From Deltaproteobacteria bacterium (GTDB lineage Bacteria > Desulfobacterota > Desulfobacteria > Desulfobacterales > ETH-SRB1): DNA of 64,000 nt. A model generated the notes under the pieces. It saw only the letters and a list, made by a program, of their open reading frames with translations, did not search any database and was not told the origin of the DNA. Below, in pieces: positions 42,931-52,265 of the stretch. The position numbers and the translations under genes were made by a program. The stretch is from positions 1 through 64,000 of the forward strand of contig JAJSZT010000004.1 of NCBI GenBank assembly GCA_030272815.1. Reading direction: 5' to 3'. How positions within the stretch are numbered: the first letter of the stretch is position 1; each line of letters starts with the position of its first letter.

Positions 42931-44312
42931 TTTCTTTCAAGCCTGGCAACCGACTCTATGTGATATGTATGCGGAAACATATCAACCGGTTGCACTTCCA
43001 AGACTTTATAATTGTCTTTCATCATACCGAGATCCCTTGCCATTGTCGCTGGATTACAGGAAACATAGATAATTTTAGCCGGAGCCATATCAAGAATCTG
43101 TTTAACCACATTCTTATGCATACCTGTCCTTGGGGGATCAATTATCATAACATCCAGCTTTTTTACATGCTCAAGACAATCCTTTATATCGCCAAGGATA
43201 AAACGACAATTTGAAATTCCATTATATAGACAATTAGCTTCCGCGTCCTGTACTGCACTTTTAGAAATTTCTATTCCTGTCAACTCCTTTGCTGAATCAG
43301 CAAGAAAAATAGCTATCGTGCCTGCTCCGCTGTAAAGGTCAACAACATACTCTTTCCCCGACAGCCCGGCGTATTCCTTGACTTTTTCGTACAATATCTC
43401 AGCGCCCGATGTATTAGTCTGAAAAAAGGAATTTGCGGATATTTTAAACTCAAATAGAGCGATTTTTTCCTTTATAAATGGACTGCCGGCAAGAAGTATC
43501 TCATATTCTCCAACAGCAATGCCTGCCTTGCGTGTATTTATATTGTTTATTACAGACACGATTTCCGGGTATTTGGCTGTTAACAAGTCGGATAACGGCT
43601 TGACAATCTTGTTGGATTCTTCCGCAGTTACTATATTTACCATCCACTGGTCATAAGCCGCAGAATGTCTCAGCATAACAAAACGCCAGAAGCCGATGTG
43701 GCTCCGAAGCCCGTATACCGGAACATTTGACTCCTTGATATAGATTCTAACATCATCGAGAATATTATTTCCAAGCGCGGGTTGAAGCAGGCATTTTTTG
43801 GTATCCAGCACCTTGTGAAAAGTACCTGGCACATGAAGCCCAAGAGCAAAATTTAAATCCGGATTTTCCATGCCCATCTCATCAGGCATAAGCCATCGCC
43901 TGTCTGAGCAGGAAAACTCCATCTTGTTTCTGTATCCATAAATCAGCTTCGATGGTATGCTGGAATGGACGGTTACTCCCTTTATCATCCCAATATGCTC
44001 AAGTGAATCAATAACATGCTGCCTCTTGTAATCAAGTTGTTTGTCATATTTTAAAAATTGCCACTTGCATCCTCCGCACTGGCCACTGTATATACAGGGA
44101 GGATCTGTCCTGAATGGAGATTTCTCAAGTATTTCGATAACACTAGCAACAGCGAAGTTCTTCTTCTTTTTTATTATGCGGGCAACTACAATATCTAATG
44201 GAACGGTATGGTCGACAAAAACAGTGAACCCGTCTTTGCGCGCGATCCCTTTGCCGCCAAATGCCAGCCCAGAAATTTCAAGTTTAAGTTCTTGTCCTTT
44301 TTTAACAGACAT
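42927..44312 (-). CDS. rlmD: 23S rRNA (uracil-C5)-methyltransferase, RlmD/TrmA family
   Basis: A 461-residue RumA-type enzyme. An N-terminal TRAM domain (1-60) is followed by the 4Fe-4S ligands Cys73, Cys79 and Cys82 (CIYSGQCGGC), with a fourth Cys near 168. The AdoMet domain holds VDLYSGAGTIAIFLA and MIIDPPRTGMH, and the catalytic Cys lies in YVSCNPATMARD. It methylates U in 23S rRNA; whether U1939 or U747 cannot be told here. Confidence 0.93.
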   Translation of the reverse strand: MSVKKGQELKLEISGLAFGGKGIARKDGFTVFVDHTVPLDIVVARIIKKKKNFAVASVIEILEKSPFRTDPPCIYSGQCGGCKWQFLKYDKQLDYKRQHVIDSLEHIGMIKGVTVHSSIPSKLIYGYRNKMEFSCSDRRWLMPDEMGMENPDLNFALGLHVPGTFHKVLDTKKCLLQPALGNNILDDVRIYIKESNVPVYGLRSHIGFWRFVMLRHSAAYDQWMVNIVTAEESNKIVKPLSDLLTAKYPEIVSVINNINTRKAGIAVGEYEILLAGSPFIKEKIALFEFKISANSFFQTNTSGAEILYEKVKEYAGLSGKEYVVDLYSGAGTIAIFLADSAKELTGIEISKSAVQDAEANCLYNGISNCRFILGDIKDCLEHVKKLDVMIIDPPRTGMHKNVVKQILDMAPAKIIYVSCNPATMARDLGMMKDNYKVLEVQPVDMFPHTYHIESVARLERK

Positions 44313-44326
44313 ATATGATCCTTTAA

Positions 44327-44484
44327 CCTAAGTTGAGCGATTTTTTGCGAAGAAATGTGCCAAGGTCTTGATGCAGCAAGGTTTGCGAAAAGCGCAGGCA
44401 TACCAATGGATATGTCGAGACTTTTCGCAAGTCCTTGATGCGCAAGAGATTGGTGCAGGTCGAGTAAAAAATCGCTCAATTTAG
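44327..44484. mobile_element. MITE-like element B, copy 2 (158 bp)
   Basis: CCTAAGTTGAGCGATTTTTT (44327-44346) is matched by the reverse complement of the right end with one mismatch. A direct repeat TTTAA flanks it (44322-44326, 44485-44489). Similar to 17479-17637. Confidence 0.8.
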
Positions 44485-44525
44485 GTTTAACGCAATAGTT
44501 ATGAAATTAAAAAATAAGTAGCCAG

Positions 44526-45269
44526 ATGATTATACGTAAAACAGAAATAAATTCAATCTGCAAAAAAATCTCGTTCAAGTCCAATGGTTTTCTTATTAAA
44601 GGAACTCTGCACCTGCCTGAGTTAAAGTGCCCTCCGGTTGTAATCGGAGTTCACGGACTTTTCAGCGACAGTAACTCTCCCAAACAAATAGAACTGGCAA
44701 AAAAATGTAATGCATTAAATATTGCATTTTTCAGATTCGACCATCGAGGATGCGGGGAGAGCGAAGGTGTATTTAGAGACGTTACTTCTTTTGATGCCCG
44801 GCAAAGTGATCTTATCAATGCCGTAAAAACCCTTTATTCAAGAAATGACGCAGGAAACAGGATTGGACTTTTTGGAAGCAGCCTGGGAGGAACTCTTTGC
44901 ATATCTGTTGTAAACACTCTAAAGATAGAAGCTCTTGTTACCTTTGCCGCACCTGTACGAAGCAAACCATTAATAGAAGCGCTTGATAAATCAAACCATC
45001 TAAATAATCTTCCGCTATCATTCTATAAAACAAATCTTAATTTTGACATTTCAGACAAGCTGCCGGATATTCATAATGTTTTAATATTTCACGGAGATTC
45101 CGACAAAATAGTACCGCTATCAGATGCAAATGAGATATATTCAAAAGCTGGGAATCCCAAAAAATTAATCATACAATATCAAGGCGATCATCACATGAGC
45201 AATAAAGACCACCAAACACAATTTTTAAATGAGTCCGCCCTATGGTTCAAAAAAAGATTTGCGACTTAA
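44526..45269 (+). CDS. Alpha/beta hydrolase
   Basis: A 247-residue serine hydrolase of the esterase/dienelactone-hydrolase-like group. HG (VIGVHGLFSDSN) forms the oxyanion region, GSSLGG the nucleophile elbow (Ser about 118), FHGDSDKIVP the Asp and GDHHMS the His. FRFDHRGCGESEG is a common acyl-hydrolase segment. Substrate unknown; cytoplasmic. The convergent SagB-type gene ends 13 bases away. Confidence 0.88.
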   Translation: MIIRKTEINSICKKISFKSNGFLIKGTLHLPELKCPPVVIGVHGLFSDSNSPKQIELAKKCNALNIAFFRFDHRGCGESEGVFRDVTSFDARQSDLINAVKTLYSRNDAGNRIGLFGSSLGGTLCISVVNTLKIEALVTFAAPVRSKPLIEALDKSNHLNNLPLSFYKTNLNFDISDKLPDIHNVLIFHGDSDKIVPLSDANEIYSKAGNPKKLIIQYQGDHHMSNKDHQTQFLNESALWFKKRFAT

Positions 45270-45282
45270 CAGGGGGTGCCGG

Positions 45283-46077
45283 TCATTCAGATGAAAGTTT
45301 CCCAACCGGCATGATGCATAGGGGGTATTCATATAAATCAAACTTCATAATTTTTTTGAGCTCATTATCATTAAAAGCCCCAATAACCAGTGTCCCAAGC
45401 TTTAAAGAAACAGCCTGCAAATAAATATTCTGGACAGCATGCCCAACTTCAATGAAGACATATCTTATTCCTCTTTCCCCATACTTGACCGTTGTCCGCT
45501 CATAAATTGCACAAAAAACAATTACCGCAGCAGCATCACTTATCGGACTCTGATTTAAAGAAGCTCTGCAAACTTCAGCCCTTTTGTCACCATCAACTGT
45601 TTTCACAAGCTGATGTTTATGTGGCCTGTATTTATAAATACCCTGGGAAAGATCTTTCACTCTTCCTGCAACAATATAAATTTCCAACGGGTAAAGCGCT
45701 CCTGCAGAAGGAGCTGTTCTGTATCCTCTTGAATCTGTAATTCCTTGAGCCGCCCATAAAAGCTGTGATATTTCGGCAAGAGATAATGGTTCATTTGAAT
45801 AGCTTCTGATAGACCTTCTTTTTAATAATGCCATTTCAACCGATATATTGCTGTCATAATAAGGGGCTGGTAATCTTATAATTCCTGAGGAGTTATTCAT
45901 AGACATTGCTTCACATCTCCCTGTTGGAAATACTGTTAAGATAAATATTATAACTACTGCTAAATAATAAACCTTTATGGTATTATAATTCTCTCTCAAA
46001 AAAAGACCCCAGCTTTCTCTCAGTGAATCTATAAGCTGTCCTGAAAAATAGGTTTCATTCATTTTGTTTACGCTCAA
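45283..46077 (-). CDS. SagB/ThcOx-type nitroreductase-fold oxidoreductase
   Basis: A 264-residue protein: RRSIRSYSNEPLSLAEISQLLWAAQGIT, RTAPSAGALYPLEIYIVA and a late EVGHAVQNIYLQAVSLKLGT are typical of SagB-like FMN enzymes. SagB oxidises azolines in thiazole/oxazole peptides, but stand-alone members without SagC/SagD or a precursor gene, as here, have unknown substrates. A hydrophobic stretch at about 35-55 with PTGRC after it may be a signal or lipoprotein anchor, placing the enzyme outside the cytoplasm. Confidence 0.87.
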   Translation of the reverse strand: MSVNKMNETYFSGQLIDSLRESWGLFLRENYNTIKVYYLAVVIIFILTVFPTGRCEAMSMNNSSGIIRLPAPYYDSNISVEMALLKRRSIRSYSNEPLSLAEISQLLWAAQGITDSRGYRTAPSAGALYPLEIYIVAGRVKDLSQGIYKYRPHKHQLVKTVDGDKRAEVCRASLNQSPISDAAAVIVFCAIYERTTVKYGERGIRYVFIEVGHAVQNIYLQAVSLKLGTLVIGAFNDNELKKIMKFDLYEYPLCIMPVGKLSSE

Positions 46078-46399
46078 TCAGGATAATATTATGTCAGCAT
46101 CAGCGACACAATAATAAAGATTACCTTGATAATCACAAGACTAAACTTGATTTATGAGCTTAAGCTCATATAAAAGGAGGAAAAATCACCGCAACAGCGG
46201 CAATGAAAAAAAAGGAAAACAGCCAAAGAAATAATTGTGGAAACAGAAGAAGAGATGGGAGGGAACTAAATAATTTTTTTACCGCAAAGAACGCAAAGTC
46301 ACGCAAGGATTTATATTTTTAAAACTTTTTTCCTGGCGCTTCTTAGCGTTCTTGGCGGTAATATATTATGGTTGCAACAATATTATTTTATTCGTCCGC
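46078..46399. other. Intergenic with inverted repeat
   Basis: 322 bases between the tmcB end and the SagB-type gene. TACCGCAAAGAACGCAAAG (46280-46298) pairs with CTTAGCGTTCTTGGCGGTA (46342-46360) at 17 of 19 positions, a hairpin that may end tmc transcription. No convincing gene. Confidence 0.6.
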
Positions 46400-47743
46400 T
46401 TATTCTTCCTTTGGTTTCAAGTGCTCAGGAATCTCCATTGCCTCAATCAAAAGCTCGCTGAAGAATTTGACGTGCATCCCAAGCTTATATCCGTCAACAA
46501 TATCTTCAACCCCGCTATGACAGTTGTGGCAAGGTGTTACAATGGTATGAGCACCGGTTCTTTTAAAATTTTCCGACTGTATTTTAGCTGACTGGACCCG
46601 AATTTTCTTCCATGGCGGGCCGCAGTTAATAGTGTCACCGCCTGCATTGCAACAATAGGCATGCCTGTCATTTGGGATAAGATCTACAAAATCTTCGCAC
46701 ACTGCATTCATAATATATTGCAGTTTTGAGCCCAATCCCGCGTTTCTTATAATATTGCACGGGTACTGTACAGTAACCGGTCCCTCGACTTTTTTTGCTA
46801 TTTTGATTCTGCCGCTTTTGATCAGGTCATAATAAAATGCTACAGCATGAACAATCGGTATGGGCGGACTCATCCAGCCCAGCCAGGTAGGTCCGTCGTA
46901 TTCTCCCCCCCTGAATGCATGACCGCATTCACCCATGACTATCTTTTTTACCTTAAGCCTTTGAGCTGTTTCATGATGAAGCCTTTCCACCCTGGCCATG
47001 ACTTCAAAGTCCCCTGAATACATAGCCATATTGCTGTTATCCCAGCCGGCAGTTGCAGGCATTGTCCAGTCAAGTCCAGCCACCTTCATAATTACTGTGA
47101 TATTGCCAAGGAGCTGCGCTAAAAACTTTGGTTCAGGCCCAATAACAGAGTACATTATTTCCGCGCCTTCTTTTTCAAGTGGCAAACGAGCGCTTGGCAC
47201 ATATCCCTGTGCTTCTTCTTCCTGCCACTGGAGAGTATCTATCCATTCATCCGGTTTTACCCACATCTGGTTCATTGTGGCAGCATGGCTGTTAACCGTA
47301 TCCTGCAGGTAAAGAGGCACCATTTCCAGCTTTGCGCATATCCTGCGAACAACAAGCATCATGTATGCGATATCGATTCCAAACGGACAATACATGCCGC
47401 AGCGCCGGCAGACATTACATTCGGTATGGGCGATTTGAGAGCATCTTTTGATAAATGCCGCGTCAACCTTTCCTTTTTTTTCCAACATTACCCAGATGGT
47501 ATCTTTTACCTTTGTAACCGGAGCAAAACTGACATCCCTGTCATTAGAAAGAAACCAATGACATGCTTCGGAACATAATCCGCAGTGAATACATGTATTA
47601 ACGTAAGTTTGCAAACGCACGCCGGTTTCTTGATCTATAACTTCATTGATAACTTTTTCTATTTGTTCCTCGGTGAGTATTTTCTCGGTCTGGTCCATGA
47701 GATCATCTACGACCGGTTCTCTTATAGCTATGGTGGGTTTCAT
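46400..47743 (-). CDS. tmcB: Tmc complex iron-sulfur subunit TmcB
   Basis: A 447-residue HdrD/DsrK-like protein. Two 4Fe-4S ferredoxin motifs (Cys51/54/57/61 and Cys109/112/115/119) precede two CCG-type domains, the second with YCCNAGGD (363-370) and TPCHNCHSG (403-411). In sulfate reducers TmcB joins TmcC in a membrane complex that passes electrons from periplasmic cytochrome c3 to the cytoplasm. tmcC ends 39 bases upstream. The order D-C-B is unusual. Confidence 0.88.
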   Translation of the reverse strand: MKPTIAIREPVVDDLMDQTEKILTEEQIEKVINEVIDQETGVRLQTYVNTCIHCGLCSEACHWFLSNDRDVSFAPVTKVKDTIWVMLEKKGKVDAAFIKRCSQIAHTECNVCRRCGMYCPFGIDIAYMMLVVRRICAKLEMVPLYLQDTVNSHAATMNQMWVKPDEWIDTLQWQEEEAQGYVPSARLPLEKEGAEIMYSVIGPEPKFLAQLLGNITVIMKVAGLDWTMPATAGWDNSNMAMYSGDFEVMARVERLHHETAQRLKVKKIVMGECGHAFRGGEYDGPTWLGWMSPPIPIVHAVAFYYDLIKSGRIKIAKKVEGPVTVQYPCNIIRNAGLGSKLQYIMNAVCEDFVDLIPNDRHAYCCNAGGDTINCGPPWKKIRVQSAKIQSENFKRTGAHTIVTPCHNCHSGVEDIVDGYKLGMHVKFFSELLIEAMEIPEHLKPKEE

Positions 47744-47782
47744 AATATTCTCCTTAACATTATTGTTTTTTGCTGTTAAATT

Positions 47783-48430
47783 TTACCAGTCCTTTGAATG
47801 TTTCCAATAACCCTGTTCACTCCCGAATAATGCTCTTGTAAAAACAAAGAAGAGCATGTGGCTTAGCCTTGTAAAAGGGATGGCTATCAGCATGATCTCG
47901 CCGGCAAGGATGTGAATTATCAGGATGGTTTTATAGGCAAATAATTGATGGTATGCAATAAAACCGGTAATAAATGGAAGAGCGGTAATTGCCAGCAGAA
48001 GATAGTCAGAACCATCGGTGACGTTTTTTACCACCGGGTCTGTTAATCTTCTATATAAGTAAAAGATACACCCGGCAATGACTATGATCGTCATCCAGTC
48101 TGCGACCTTGTCTGGAATATTAAACCAGCTTATATTCCACGATTCATCCAATAGAACAAGATGACCCAAAAGAAAAACAGGCGTAAGTATTAAACATATA
48201 TGAAAAGCAAAAGAGACTATAGTAAAAATTGGTCTTTTTTGCATATACTGATTATTAAAAGGTATTACCCAGTGCACAAGAGAAGCTAAACTGTGTTTCA
48301 GGGACATATGCCTGAACAAGGTTATATCCTTTTTAGCGCCGGACAACATGTTGTATATTTTATACAGGCTCCCGCCGATAAAAATTATAAAGGCTATCCA
48401 TACAAGCGGCCCGCTAACAAATTCATACAT
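47783..48430 (-). CDS. tmcC: Tmc complex membrane cytochrome b subunit TmcC
   Basis: A 215-residue integral membrane protein with about five helices (near 5-25, 68-90, 110-128, 143-163, 168-192), of the NarI/DsrM-like type. Conserved His residues in MSLKHSLASLVHWVIPF, FHICLILTPV, and LIIHILAGEI could bind b hemes. It is the quinone- or membrane-facing part of the Tmc complex, lying between tmcD and tmcB in one operon. Confidence 0.87.
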   Translation of the reverse strand: MYEFVSGPLVWIAFIIFIGGSLYKIYNMLSGAKKDITLFRHMSLKHSLASLVHWVIPFNNQYMQKRPIFTIVSFAFHICLILTPVFLLGHLVLLDESWNISWFNIPDKVADWMTIIVIAGCIFYLYRRLTDPVVKNVTDGSDYLLLAITALPFITGFIAYHQLFAYKTILIIHILAGEIMLIAIPFTRLSHMLFFVFTRALFGSEQGYWKHSKDW

Positions 48431-48520
48431 TTGCTTTCCCCCCTTTTTTTGAAAATATTATTCAAAACTTTTTTATAGTTATCTTACTAAAGAAAAAAAA
48501 CATTACTTGTTAACTTAATT

Positions 48521-49789
48521 TTATATATCACTTAACAAAACTACTTTGCGATAATATTTCCCGTCTTCTACGCCGCATATCATCACCTTGGTTCCATCAG
48601 GCGATACAACAGGATTCCAGAGGGCTTCATAATCGTTTCCCCGGATTTTGCCATTAACCGCAATAGCATACTTGCCATTTTTTTCAACCTTGCAGATTAC
48701 CATATCGCCATTGGGGCCAAAAACAGGCGGCCAGATATTATCATAGCCTTCTCCAAGTACGGTTCCATCAACAACAAGAAGCCATTTGCCGCTGTCTTTT
48801 GCTATAGCCGCAACCTTTCTGCCATCCGGGCTGAAATATGGTTTTAAGATACATTCATTGAATGTTTTTGACCATGGCTGTCCATTAACGGCGATTGTCC
48901 ATTTGGCAAAAGATGGGGCAACTGCTGCCGCAATATTGTTGCCATCAGGACTGTATGTTTGATGCATAAGATTGATAAAACCCTTGTCCCAGACAATCCT
49001 GCCGTTTGTCGCCAGAAACCACTGGCCTGCCTGCCTGACCGGTGCGGTTATTTCATCACTATTTTTTGGATGGAAAACCGGTTCCCATGTACAACCGAAT
49101 TTTTCATTCCACGGTTTTTCATTTACGAGAATGCCGTATTCACAAATACTATTCCTGTATTCTGCAACAACATTCTTGCCGTCATCGCTGATTGCCAGGC
49201 CGTAAATATCAGCATAGTTATCATTCCACGGCTTTCCGTTTACGATTACCGACCAGGCGCCTTTTGTAAATGCATTAACATCGCCTTCTGCAAGTGGAAC
49301 GGTTTGAGCTATTGCGACCGATGTTTTCCCATCCGGGCTTATTACATGACTTGCTATGCTTTGAAGCTTAGTGGGGCATTCCCATGTTTTTTCGTTTATT
49401 GTTATTGAATAAACGCTATCCACTTTAGTGGTCGCAGCTATAATCTTGCCATCAGCGCTAAATTTGGTATCCCAGATATACTCATACATTTGCTCCCATG
49501 TCTTTCCATCCACAGCCATTGTCCATTCCATGTCCTTTGTTATAAAAGCGGTCAGGCGGCCGTCGGGGCTGAATCTGGAATACCAGATCTTTTCAAAGGG
49601 TTCTTCCCAAGTTCCTTCATTAATAGCTATGTTGAATTCTCCTTCCCCTATTTTAACAATAGAGGCTATCTTCTCACCATCGGGACTGATATAAGGCTCC
49701 CAGACATCTTCAAACTGGTCTTTCCATTTTGCCGGCTCGGCAAGCATTTTTTCTTTGCTTTCCCAGTCCCAGTTTTCAATATTAAACAT
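48521..49789 (-). CDS. tmcD: Tryptophan-rich repeat protein TmcD
   Basis: A 422-residue protein of repeated WD40-like units: about nine copies of a W…P.(F/I)SPDGKxxA…V…G.W.(I/L)AVNGKxW pattern, likely a beta propeller. It is rich in Trp (more than 20). In Desulfovibrio the Trp-rich TmcD is the last subunit of the Tmc complex; its role is unclear. Here it is the first gene. No signal peptide is visible, so a cytoplasmic location is likely. Confidence 0.85.
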   Translation of the reverse strand: MFNIENWDWESKEKMLAEPAKWKDQFEDVWEPYISPDGEKIASIVKIGEGEFNIAINEGTWEEPFEKIWYSRFSPDGRLTAFITKDMEWTMAVDGKTWEQMYEYIWDTKFSADGKIIAATTKVDSVYSITINEKTWECPTKLQSIASHVISPDGKTSVAIAQTVPLAEGDVNAFTKGAWSVIVNGKPWNDNYADIYGLAISDDGKNVVAEYRNSICEYGILVNEKPWNEKFGCTWEPVFHPKNSDEITAPVRQAGQWFLATNGRIVWDKGFINLMHQTYSPDGNNIAAAVAPSFAKWTIAVNGQPWSKTFNECILKPYFSPDGRKVAAIAKDSGKWLLVVDGTVLGEGYDNIWPPVFGPNGDMVICKVEKNGKYAIAVNGKIRGNDYEALWNPVVSPDGTKVMICGVEDGKYYRKVVLLSDI

Positions 49790-49911
49790 GTAAAAACCTC
49801 CTAATCTTTAATCTGTTAATAAAAATCTTTATATTTTTTGACAGGATATAACAGGATATAAGAAAAAAGTAAAGGGATCATGTTAATCCTGTCAGTCCGT
49901 CCGAAATACGC

Positions 49912-49937
49912 TAAGGGCTCGGTCAAAAATGACCTGG
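49912..49937. repeat. Half-copy of the 12002-12176 palindrome arm
   Basis: TAAGGGCTCGGTCAAAAATG and the next 6 bases match one arm of the 12002-12176 element (reverse complement of 12156-12181) at 23 of 26 positions. No second arm nearby; it lies between tmcD and the receiver-like gene. Confidence 0.55.
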
Positions 49938-49971
49938 TATTATTTATGCTGCACAAAAAGTTTCATGGAAA

Positions 49972-50391
49972 TTAAAGCCTGGCCAATTCATGATGAAATT
50001 TCTGCAATCTCTCTATCTGCAATTTTTCTTTTGATTTTGAAATATAATCTACAATCTCTTTAAGCACTTTTTTATTAAAAGGCGTTATCATGTAAAAAAG
50101 TACGCCCTGCTTTCTGATTTTTAATTCCAGATCTCTATAGTTTCGATCGGTCATAGTAACGATCTTAATATCCGGACATATACTTTTAACCTGCTGAATT
50201 AATTCGCAACCATCGAATACTTTTGATGAAATACTGAGAAGCACGAGATCGAATTTATTATTACTGACCTTTATTAAGGCATCTTCGGCTGAATTAGCCA
50301 TTTCTATGCTGCGGACAAATTTCTCAACGTCTTTTTTAACAGTACTGGCAGCAAAAAAATCATCAATAATCAGGATATCCATTTTTATCAT
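49972..50391 (-). CDS. Receiver-like protein lacking the phospho-acceptor Asp
   Basis: A 139-residue CheY-like protein with no output domain. The acidic pair is present (Asp10, Asp11 in ILIIDDFF), but the position that normally holds the phosphorylated Asp at the end of strand 3 is Ser53 (LVLLSISSKVFDG). The usual Lys before the conserved Pro is Thr103 (YMITPF). It is thus probably a pseudo-receiver, working by binding rather than phosphorylation. It lies between the sigma-54 activator and tmcD, all on one strand. Confidence 0.85.
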   Translation of the reverse strand: MIKMDILIIDDFFAASTVKKDVEKFVRSIEMANSAEDALIKVSNNKFDLVLLSISSKVFDGCELIQQVKSICPDIKIVTMTDRNYRDLELKIRKQGVLFYMITPFNKKVLKEIVDYISKSKEKLQIERLQKFHHELARL

Positions 50392-50735
50392 GTTTTTTTC
50401 ACAGCGAAGAGCGCGAAAAACACAAAAAAATTATAAAAGTATTAATTGTTCGTGTACTTCGTGGTTTAATTTTTCCTTATTATGAAAATAGCTCTAAAAT
50501 TCAGATTAGCAGTATATTCGGATATTACTAAGCAATGGATGTGCCAAAAAATTAAGGCAATATCTATCTATTGGTATTTATAGATGATATTTATATTTAT
50601 TTGGTATGAATTGTTCTAAGGAGAAAAAGATAGACTGACATTAATGACATGAAAGGATATAATAATTAAGTTTTACCGCTTGATATAATTTAGCATTTTA
50701 TATATGTGACATATATGGCATATATTATGACATGG
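50392..50735. other. Intergenic, no gene seen
   Basis: 344 AT-rich bases between the receiver-like gene and the sigma-54 activator. ACAGCGAAGAGCGCGAAAAACAC at its left end (in two words) pairs loosely with CGTGTACTTCGTGG near 50451. No sigma-54 promoter (GG-N10-GC) was convincing by eye. Confidence 0.45.
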
Positions 50736-52265
50736 TTAGCTTAAACCTAAATTAAATTGTTTTAATTTTCTGTAAAGAGTTCTTTCGGGTATGCCCAGCG
50801 TTTTTGCTGTCTTGCCCCTGTGCCACTTATTCTGATTTAACACTTTAGAAATATAGTCTTTTTCGAACAGCTCCACTGCATTACGCAGTCCTGCATTTTT
50901 TTGCAGCAATTCTTTGCCTGAATCATTAACCTCATTTGCTGCCTTGGGGTCCCGCGGGTTGATAAAATCAAGGCGCTGTATTGTAACATAACGTTTTAAA
51001 ACATTCTCTAGTTCTCGAACGTTCCCGGGCCAATTATGATTGTCTATAGCTTCAAATATATTTACCGGAAGGCTCTTCCTTTCTTTACTATCACAATGAA
51101 GTTTTAAGAAATGTTCAATCAGCAAAGGAATATCCTCCTTACGTTCTCTTAAAGGCGGTACAGTAACAGGTATAACATGCATCCTGTAAAAGAAATCTTC
51201 CCGCATCAAATTCTTGTTAACCTGTTCCAGCAGGTTATTATTTGTAGCAGCTATAATACGGAAATCTGAGTATTTAGCTTTATTGCTGCCAACAGGCGTA
51301 TAACCTCTGCCATCAATAACTCTTAGTAATTTTACCTGCAGGTTGAGATCAAGCTCACTAACTTCATCCAGGAAAAGAGTACCTCCCCCGGCAAGGTCCA
51401 GGTATCCATGCTTATCCATGTTTGCCCCGGTAAAGGCTCCCTTTTTATATCCAAAGAACTCGCTCTCAAGAAGCGTTTCAGGGATAGCGCCGCAGTTCAC
51501 GGCAACAAAAACCTTATCTCTTCTATTGCTCATATCATGTATGGCTCTTGCAACCATTTCTTTGCCGGTTCCGGATTCACCATAAATAATCACATTGACA
51601 TCGGAGTTAGCCGCCTTTAAAATAAGTTCATATATTTCCTGCATTGGCTGGCTCTTGCCAATAATATCTCCAAACCTGTATCTCTCCTTTATAGAAGATC
51701 TAAGTCTTATGTTCTCATTTCTAAGGCGCTCTGTTTCTTCCTGTATTGCAATTTCCTGGAGCCTTGTTTCAGTAATATCCCTGACAGTCGTAAGGATAGC
51801 GGGCATTCCTTTCCATTTAATTATATTATGACGCCCTTCTACCCAAAACTCACGTCCTTCACGTGTAATGCAGGGCGCCCTGAAAATTTTTTCACCTGAC
51901 ATGCCCAACTCAAGCTTACCATAAATTTCCTTGATACCCTGATCAAAACCAGATGAAATCAGATCAACAGCTCTTTTACCAAGTATCTGGTTCGCATTCG
52001 TGTGACCAAACATTGAAACAAAAGCATTATTTACAAATAAAAACTTTCCATTCTGAACAAGCGTAACTCCATCGGCAACATGCTCGGTAAGTGTTCGGTA
52101 TCGCTCTTCACTTTCCATGAGCGCCTGTTCTACCCGCTTTCGCTCTTCTATTTCCCGACTAAGCTGGTCGTTTGCCTTAACTGATTCTGCAGTTCGTTCT
52201 TCCACTCTCTGTTGGAGCTCGGCATGAGTCTTTTTTAACTCCCTTGAAGCTTCAATGTGTTTCAC
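50736..52265 (-). CDS. PAS-containing sigma-54-dependent transcriptional activator
   Basis: A 509-residue enhancer-binding protein. A coiled-coil start (1-50) leads into a PAS domain (about 50-165), then the AAA+ domain with Walker A GESGTGKE (229-236), the sigma-54 contact loop GAFTGA (276-281) and ELDLNLQVKLLRVI, and a C-terminal Fis-type HTH (GKTAKTLGIPERTLYRKLKQF). It should drive RpoN-dependent promoters after sensing a signal by PAS. The start overlaps cinA by 14 bp; it begins inside a coiled coil, as if a sensor part had been lost. Confidence 0.92.
   Translation of the reverse strand: MKHIEASRELKKTHAELQQRVEERTAESVKANDQLSREIEERKRVEQALMESEERYRTLTEHVADGVTLVQNGKFLFVNNAFVSMFGHTNANQILGKRAVDLISSGFDQGIKEIYGKLELGMSGEKIFRAPCITREGREFWVEGRHNIIKWKGMPAILTTVRDITETRLQEIAIQEETERLRNENIRLRSSIKERYRFGDIIGKSQPMQEIYELILKAANSDVNVIIYGESGTGKEMVARAIHDMSNRRDKVFVAVNCGAIPETLLESEFFGYKKGAFTGANMDKHGYLDLAGGGTLFLDEVSELDLNLQVKLLRVIDGRGYTPVGSNKAKYSDFRIIAATNNNLLEQVNKNLMREDFFYRMHVIPVTVPPLRERKEDIPLLIEHFLKLHCDSKERKSLPVNIFEAIDNHNWPGNVRELENVLKRYVTIQRLDFINPRDPKAANEVNDSGKELLQKNAGLRNAVELFEKDYISKVLNQNKWHRGKTAKTLGIPERTLYRKLKQFNLGLS

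Noticed and set aside
46203-46340. Short Lys/Arg-rich frame after the AAAGGAGG at about 46175
   Set aside because: Low complexity, runs into the inverted repeat, and has poor SD spacing.
49790-49971. Sigma-54 promoter before tmcD
   Set aside because: No GG-N10-GC pair of adequate match was found by eye on the minus strand.
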